Source: Gammaproteobacteria bacterium
Lineage (GTDB): Bacteria > Pseudomonadota > Gammaproteobacteria > Pseudomonadales > Azotimanducaceae
DNA: 10,696 bases
Assembly (NCBI GenBank): GCA_027293665.1
Contig: JAPUFN010000201.1
Coordinates: forward strand, 1-10,696
Direction of reading: 5' to 3'
Position numbers and translations under genes: made by a program. The first letter of the stretch is position 1; each line of letters begins with the position of its first letter. Below the pieces are notes generated by a model. It was not told the DNA's origin. It ran no database searches and worked only from the letters and a program-made list of their open reading frames with translations. Shown piece after piece: positions 6,801 to 10,696 of the stretch.

Positions 6801-7365
6801 ACCATCACAAGCGTCTCTTCGCGCCGAAGCGCTGGAATCCCTGCTGATCGAGAAGGGCTTGCTGACGGAAGAAGACATCGACAACACGGTCGCAACCTAC
6901 AATGAGCGCATTGGCCCGATGAACGGTGCGCGCATGGTTGCGAAAGCGTGGGTTGATGACGCGTTCCGCCAGAAAATGCTTGCCGACGGTACCGCGGCCG
7001 TTGCGGAATTTGGCTTCGAAGGCGGTGAGGTGCAAAAACTCGTCGTTGTCGAAAACACTTCCCAGGTTCACAACATGGTGGTCTGCACGCTGTGTTCATG
7101 TTACCCATGGGCCGTGCTTGGCTTGCCGCCCAGATGGTACAAGGATCCGGCGTATCGATCGCGCTCTGTCCGGGAACCACGTGCCGTTCTGGCCGAATTT
7201 GGCGTCGACCTTGCGCCTGAGATAGACATACGGGTCTGGGACTCCAGCGCCGAGGTCCGCTACATGGTGCTGCCACTGCGGCCTGAGGGTTTGGACAACG
7301 CAACGGAAGAAGAGCTTACGCAGATTGTCACGCGGGATTCGATGATCGGTGTTGCCCGCCTGTGA
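6793..7365 (+). CDS. nthA: Nitrile hydratase alpha subunit, cobalt type
   Basis: A 190-residue catalytic subunit. The metal-binding claw is V-C-T-L-C-S-C-Y-P-W at 97-106; C-T-L-C-S-C marks the cobalt type, whereas iron enzymes have C-S-L-C-S-C. Cys98, Cys101 and Cys103 bind the low-spin metal; by homology Cys101 becomes a sulfinate and Cys103 a sulfenate. Other family signatures are V-A-K-A-W-V-D-D-A-F (49-58), L-P-P-R-W-Y-K (111-117), Y-R-S-R-S-V-R-E-P-R-A-V-L (121-133) and R-V-W-D-S-S-A-E-V-R-Y (147-157). The start ATG overlaps the end of beta by eight bases and its stop overlaps the next gene by four, so beta, alpha and activator are translationally coupled, as expected for proteins made in equal amounts. 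The length is slightly under the usual 200 or so; the N-terminus is short but no core motif is missing. Confidence 0.96.
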   Translation: MSEPSQASLRAEALESLLIEKGLLTEEDIDNTVATYNERIGPMNGARMVAKAWVDDAFRQKMLADGTAAVAEFGFEGGEVQKLVVVENTSQVHNMVVCTLCSCYPWAVLGLPPRWYKDPAYRSRSVREPRAVLAEFGVDLAPEIDIRVWDSSAEVRYMVLPLRPEGLDNATEEELTQIVTRDSMIGVARL

Positions 7366-7709
7366 GCGCCGAAGCAGACGAGCTTGCCCCGCCGATGGCG
7401 AACGGTGAAGTCGTGTTCGACGAGCCCTGGCAGGGACGTACTTTCGGGATGGCGCGAGCGATGGCTGAGGCCGGTTTTTTTACCTGGGACGAATTCCGTG
7501 CCCATCTGATCGCCGCGATTGCCCGCTGGGAAAACGCCAACCTGGCGGCTGGCGCGGCTGTCTATCAATACTACGTGCATTTTCAAGTCGCCCTGGAGGA
7601 GTTACTTGCGCAGAAAGGCCTCATTGGCTGTGCGTCGCTGCACGATAGAACTGAAACGCTTCGCGCACGACCGGTTGGTCATGATCACGCACACGATCAT
7701 GAACACTAG
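7362..7709 (+). CDS. Nitrile hydratase accessory protein (P14K-type activator)
   Basis: A 115-residue protein resembling the N-terminal part of the nitrile hydratase beta subunit, as P14K/NhlE activators do: V-V-F-D-E-P-W-Q-G-R-T-F (17-28), A-E-A-G-F-F-T-W-D-E-F (35-45) and Y-Q-Y-Y-V-H-F-Q-V-A-L-E-E-L-L (68-82). In known cobalt enzymes this protein carries the alpha subunit, helps load cobalt and oxidise the claw cysteines, and then swaps alpha onto beta. The tail G-H-D-H-A-H-D-H-E-H (106-115) has five alternating histidines, a likely metal-binding end. It starts at a GTG overlapping the alpha stop (GTGA), which is the only start that fits the family N-terminus. No cobalt permease (NhlF type) is present next to it. 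Confidence 0.92.
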   Translation: MSAEADELAPPMANGEVVFDEPWQGRTFGMARAMAEAGFFTWDEFRAHLIAAIARWENANLAAGAAVYQYYVHFQVALEELLAQKGLIGCASLHDRTETLRARPVGHDHAHDHEH

Positions 7710-8175
7710 CCAGGTAACGCGTTATCTGCTGCGAGATCTCGAACAGGCGGAGCGGGAGGAACTCCTTGCGAGCAAGGTGTCGGCGATGCTCGCTTTTGTG
7801 GACGGCAAAGGTTTTCCACGCCTGGTGCCATGCTGGTTTTTCTGGGACGGTGGCGCGTTTTATGTCACGAGCTACGCCGATAAATTTCACGTTCGTTGTC
7901 TGCAACGCAATCCACGCGCGTCGATCGGCATTGAGATTGCGCATGCGGCCGATGGTGCGGTGGCAAATCGCCAGGTCAAGGGCGTCGGTGAAGTGGTGAT
8001 CAGCGAAGATGTCGAGGGGTACTGGGCTCGGCGGATCGCAGAGAAGTACCTGGGCAATGTAGGCAGGTTAGACAGTGGAACCTCACGCGTGGTCATCCGG
8101 CTGGAACCCCAGCGCATTACCGCGCATGGCGGCGGCCTGAAAATCAGCTCACAGCCCCCTGTCGACTCCCGCTAG
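7699..8175 (+). CDS. Pyridoxamine 5'-phosphate oxidase-fold (PPOX) flavin-binding protein
   Basis: A 158-residue protein with the split-barrel flavin-binding fold of PPOX-related proteins. It shows A-M-L-A-F-V-D-G-K-G-F-P-R-L-V-P-C-W (29-46), W-D-G-G-A-F-Y-V-T-S (49-58), K-F-H-V-R-C-L-Q-R-N-P-R-A-S-I-G (62-77) and a late V-K-G-V-G-E-V-V (93-100). The lysine/arginine-rich K-x-x-x-R-x-L motif usually contacts the phosphate of FMN or F420. The start is not settled: ATG 7699 (used here) overlaps the activator stop by 11 bases, and ATG 7681, in frame, would add six residues; neither has a clear ribosome site. It is the last gene of the operon and ends 11 bp from the convergent selU. The reaction is unknown. 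It could reduce or oxidise a pathway intermediate or serve redox maturation of the hydratase, which is speculation. Confidence 0.85.
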   Translation: MNTSQVTRYLLRDLEQAEREELLASKVSAMLAFVDGKGFPRLVPCWFFWDGGAFYVTSYADKFHVRCLQRNPRASIGIEIAHAADGAVANRQVKGVGEVVISEDVEGYWARRIAEKYLGNVGRLDSGTSRVVIRLEPQRITAHGGGLKISSQPPVDSR

Positions 8176-8186
8176 CCGCGCTTTCA

Positions 8187-9269
8187 TCAACACTCTGCCA
8201 GTTCGCTGTGGGCGTCTATGTGCTGCGCAAGTTCTGCAGCCGTACCGCGGGCCACCACTCGTTCGAGTTTCTCGTCGAGCTGATAGTCGTACATCGGATC
8301 GTAGTACCACAGCAGAAGCAGCTCGATCCACTCGCGATGCTCACCAGTGGCGAAGCTGCTATCCATTGCCGCTCGCACCTCCTTGTAGCGGGCGCCACCC
8401 AGACGTTTGCTGATCCGTTGCAGGGATGCGCTGTAGCGGGTGTGCAGAGCGGCTTCGGTCTCGCCCGCTGCGAGCGGTTCAGAAACGTATTCGCGGCTGA
8501 TGTTCTCCGCTCGCGTGGCAACATCGAGTTCGAGAATCAACAGGGGCGAGTTCTGCATACAGGCGTGCCACACTTGCGGCAGCGCGAGGCGGCCGATGGT
8601 CCGGCTTTCGTCTTCGAGCACAACCAGTTGATCCACGTGTTTGAGGTAGGAGACCGCCAGAGTGTTTTCGAAATCCACCGGCGTGGGTTGTGGTGAGAGC
8701 TGCGCACCAAATGCAGATCCACGGTGGTTGGCGATGCCTTCAAGATCAATACCGCAGGTGAATCGTTTGAGTAGTTCGGTTTTGCCAGAGCCGGTGCGCC
8801 CACCAAGGATGAGCCAGGGTTTTGCACCGGGCGCATCGGCGAGGACGCCGAGACACGTTTGCCGCAGTGCTTTGAAACCACCACTGACACGCGGCAGCGT
8901 CGTGCCTGCCGCTTCGAGCCACGATTGAGCAATTTCCGAACGCATACCACCGCGCCAGCAGTACAGCCAGACGTCGGAGTGCTGCTCCGCAAAATTCAGC
9001 CAGTCGCGGATTCTCCTGCTGCGAGTTGCGCCGCTCACCAGTTCGTGACCCAGGGCAATCGCCGCACGCTGGCCGGCGCGTTTGAAGGTGATGCCTACCT
9101 GCGCGCGCTCCTCGTCTGTAAGCAGCACTAAATTTACCGCGTTGGGCACCGCACCTAGCGCGAACTCAGCCGGTGCGCGCAGGTCGATAAACGCCGTGTC
9201 CTGCTTGAGCAGCTGCGTAATTTGAGTGATCGAAAGGCTCCGGTGAAAGGCAGTTTCAGCAGCGCTCAG
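8187..9269 (-). CDS. selU: tRNA 2-selenouridine synthase (SelU/MnmH)
   Basis: A 360-residue protein with the two-domain layout of SelU. The rhodanese domain has F-I-D-L-R-A-P-A-E-F (27-36) and the catalytic loop C-W-R-G-G-M-R-S (104-111), Cys104 matching E. coli Cys97. The P-loop domain has G-G-R-T-G-S-G-K-T (156-164), D-L-E-G-I-A-N-H-R-G-S-A-F-G (175-188), V-L-E-D-E-S-R-T-I-G (217-226) and Y-Y-D-P-M-Y-D-Y-Q-L (322-331). The enzyme converts 2-thiouridine at the tRNA wobble base to 2-selenouridine using selenophosphate, via geranylation. No ATG, GTG or TTG lies in frame near the expected N-terminus. CTG at 9269-9267 overlaps the upstream TGA stop and gives a length next to the 364 of E. coli, so I take it as the start. 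The only upstream in-frame ATG, 9434, adds 55 arginine-rich residues inside the preceding gene. The frame ends in two consecutive TGA codons. Confidence 0.93.
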   Translation of the reverse strand: MSAAETAFHRSLSITQITQLLKQDTAFIDLRAPAEFALGAVPNAVNLVLLTDEERAQVGITFKRAGQRAAIALGHELVSGATRSRRIRDWLNFAEQHSDVWLYCWRGGMRSEIAQSWLEAAGTTLPRVSGGFKALRQTCLGVLADAPGAKPWLILGGRTGSGKTELLKRFTCGIDLEGIANHRGSAFGAQLSPQPTPVDFENTLAVSYLKHVDQLVVLEDESRTIGRLALPQVWHACMQNSPLLILELDVATRAENISREYVSEPLAAGETEAALHTRYSASLQRISKRLGGARYKEVRAAMDSSFATGEHREWIELLLLWYYDPMYDYQLDEKLERVVARGTAAELAQHIDAHSELAEC

Positions 9270-10696
9270 GGTGCCACTTCGGTGATTGTCTGACCGTCCT
9301 GAAAGGCTTTCAGGTGCAGCTGCAGCACGTCCTGTACCCCTTCGAACTCCTGTCCAGTCGCGGCGGCGAGCGCCTCTTCCTGAATTGCCACTGCTCGGTC
9401 GAAGTCGCCGTTGGCGGCGCAGGCTGCCGCCCATGTGTCCAGATACTCCGGCCGTTGACGGGCGTCATCGTTGATCGTCATCATTTCTTCCATGATGCTC
9501 AGAGCATAGCGTGCACGCTTGAGTCCAGCGAGATCACTCACGGTGAGCGTCCAGGCCACCTCGTTGACGATGGCCGGGTCGTCCGGTGAAACCCGCACGG
9601 CGTCTTTGAAGAAACCAACTGCCCGACGGAAGCTCTGTTTGACGCCAACCCCTCGTGCATGCAGGTTGCCAAGCAGCAGCATGGATTCAGCATCATCCTG
9701 CCGGCGGGCGAGATCTTTCAACCACTCGATGGCGCGAGGATCCGCAGGCTGATCCGCTTCGCGGTCGAGCAGGAATCGTGCATAACTGCGCTGGGCAAAC
9801 GGATTATCTAGTTGTGATGCCTGCACATAATAGTCGCGGGCGATTGGCAGATTCTTTGCAACGACCTCCCCCGTATAGTGCAGGTGAGCGAGAAACATCG
9901 CTGAATCGCTGTGCGACATTTCGGCTGCCTGTTTCAGCAACGTCACCCCGGAGGATTTGTTTTCTTCGCCATAGTGGCCGTTCAGATACAGAACGCCCAG
10001 CGCGTACATGGCATCGGTGGAGCCCAGCGCGACGGCGTGCAGATAGTTTTCCAGAACCTCATCCAGCGCGGCTGCTTTGGCTGCCTCATCGGTGCTGGTC
10101 CGAGCTTTCTCCCAGTAAATCCTGGCAAGCACACTGTTGGCGAGCAGATTGCCCTTACGCGAGGCACCTCGCAGCCAGTCGACGGCATCGTCGACTCGAT
10201 TCTGCGAAGCCAGAAACGTGCCGATCGCAGCTTGCGCCGCGGTGTCGCCGCGTTTTGCGAGAAAGCCGATGAGCGAGAACGGTGAAAATTCGGGGCTCTT
10301 CGCCGTATCGGGCGTGGTGCCGGAAAAATCCTGGCGCATGGCCTGAAAAACGCCACTGAGGTCAAAATGCAAGTTCTTAATCGGCTTGCCTGCGGGTTTG
10401 GCCTGTATCAGAACCGAGAACGGAATCTCCTCATTCGTCTGATATATCGAGCCAACCGGACTCATCGCGAGGCTGACAGCGTACATCTGGGCTTCGACGA
10501 TCGTAACAGCCGGGTAGGGCCTGTTACGCGAGCCGTCCCCGTTGGCATGCATGTCAGCACGAATACGATCCACCCACTCGAGATGCGGCGTCGCTGCCTC
10601 GGGTGAATCGACGTGCTGATAAAAAAGACTCAAGACGTAGTGTCCGGTAAGGCTCCCATAATATGAATCGAGGATTGCTGTGCCGATAGCGCCGAG
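9266..10696 (-). CDS. Sel1/TPR-repeat protein, cut by window edge
   Basis: The frame is open from the right edge to a TGA at 9268-9266, giving at least 476 residues. A TTG at 10633 is the first internal start-like codon, but reading continues without stop through 21 more codons to the edge, so the true N-terminus is probably outside. The first 120 or so residues show no recognised motif. From about residue 130 the protein is a chain of helical Sel1-like and TPR repeats, such as D-A-M-Y-A-L-G-V-L-Y-L-N-G, D-S-A-M-F-L-A-H-L-H-Y-T-G-E-V, A-E-S-M-L-L-L-G-N-L-H-A-R-G-V-G and A-A-C-A-A-N-G-D-F-D-R-A-V-A. Such repeats hold protein partners together; no catalytic site is visible. It overlaps the selU CTG start by four bases (CTGA), suggesting a shared transcript. 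Partner and location are unknown. Confidence 0.8.
   Translation of the reverse strand, partial: LGAIGTAILDSYYGSLTGHYVLSLFYQHVDSPEAATPHLEWVDRIRADMHANGDGSRNRPYPAVTIVEAQMYAVSLAMSPVGSIYQTNEEIPFSVLIQAKPAGKPIKNLHFDLSGVFQAMRQDFSGTTPDTAKSPEFSPFSLIGFLAKRGDTAAQAAIGTFLASQNRVDDAVDWLRGASRKGNLLANSVLARIYWEKARTSTDEAAKAAALDEVLENYLHAVALGSTDAMYALGVLYLNGHYGEENKSSGVTLLKQAAEMSHSDSAMFLAHLHYTGEVVAKNLPIARDYYVQASQLDNPFAQRSYARFLLDREADQPADPRAIEWLKDLARRQDDAESMLLLGNLHARGVGVKQSFRRAVGFFKDAVRVSPDDPAIVNEVAWTLTVSDLAGLKRARYALSIMEEMMTINDDARQRPEYLDTWAAACAANGDFDRAVAIQEEALAAATGQEFEGVQDVLQLHLKAFQDGQTITEVAP

Larger units (their letters stand above)
1723..8175 (+). other. Predicted seven-gene nitrile hydratase operon
   Basis: Seven same-strand genes follow each other with junctions of -4, +59, +16, -8, -4 and -11 bp. 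No internal terminator hairpin with a T-tract was seen, and the stretch is bounded upstream by the hairpin at 1507-1542 and downstream by convergent selU. The order is LysR, alpha/beta hydrolase, GH78-like protein, nitrile hydratase beta, alpha, activator, PPOX protein. The overlaps from beta onward indicate coupled translation. Co-transcription of the first three genes with the rest is inferred from spacing alone. Confidence 0.75.

Noticed and set aside
9270..9434. N-terminal extension of SelU from the ATG at 9434
   Set aside because: It would lie entirely inside the Sel1/TPR gene in another frame, reads as arginine- and glycine-rich noise, and exceeds the normal SelU length.

Overview
The window looks like a chromosomal segment of a GC-rich proteobacterium, most likely a gammaproteobacterium. 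The grounds are base composition, a full-length SelU/MnmH, the LysR regulator and the crotonase; no rRNA or other taxonomic marker is present, so this is an inference. No tRNA, rRNA, CRISPR array, insertion sequence or attachment site was recognised.

Layout, left to right. (1) 1-239, minus strand: the N-terminal part of an enoyl-CoA hydratase/isomerase (crotonase) that runs off the left edge. (2) 299-1471, plus: a 12-helix MFS transporter, divergent from the crotonase. (3) 1472-1722: a 251-bp gene-free stretch holding a strong terminator-like hairpin, a G-rich hairpin with a possible G-quadruplex, and a cluster of palindromes and direct repeats just before the next gene. (4) 1723-8175, plus: seven tightly packed genes that look like one operon: LysR regulator, alpha/beta hydrolase, a large GH78 (alpha-L-rhamnosidase-fold) protein, cobalt-type nitrile hydratase beta and alpha subunits, the P14K-type nitrile hydratase activator, and a PPOX-fold flavin-binding protein. 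Five of the six junctions overlap or are under 20 bp. (5) 8187-10696, minus, convergent with the operon: tRNA 2-selenouridine synthase (SelU) and, upstream of it, a Sel1/TPR-repeat protein that runs off the right edge. The SelU reading frame appears to start at a CTG that overlaps the stop of the repeat protein.

How the genes may work together. Nitrile hydratase (beta plus alpha with the C-T-L-C-S-C metal motif) turns a nitrile into an amide, and the P14K homologue inserts cobalt and matures the alpha subunit. Finding a glycosidase-fold protein and an alpha/beta hydrolase in the same LysR-headed operon suggests that the real substrate is a decorated natural nitrile (for example a glycosylated plant or microbial product) rather than a simple industrial nitrile. 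No amidase, aldoxime dehydratase or cobalt permease lies inside the window.

The most unusual point is that the GH78-like protein keeps the whole family architecture but has lost the recognised acidic catalytic motif and several other active-site motifs. It is therefore either a pseudo-enzyme or an enzyme with a different chemistry, tied to a nitrile hydratase.
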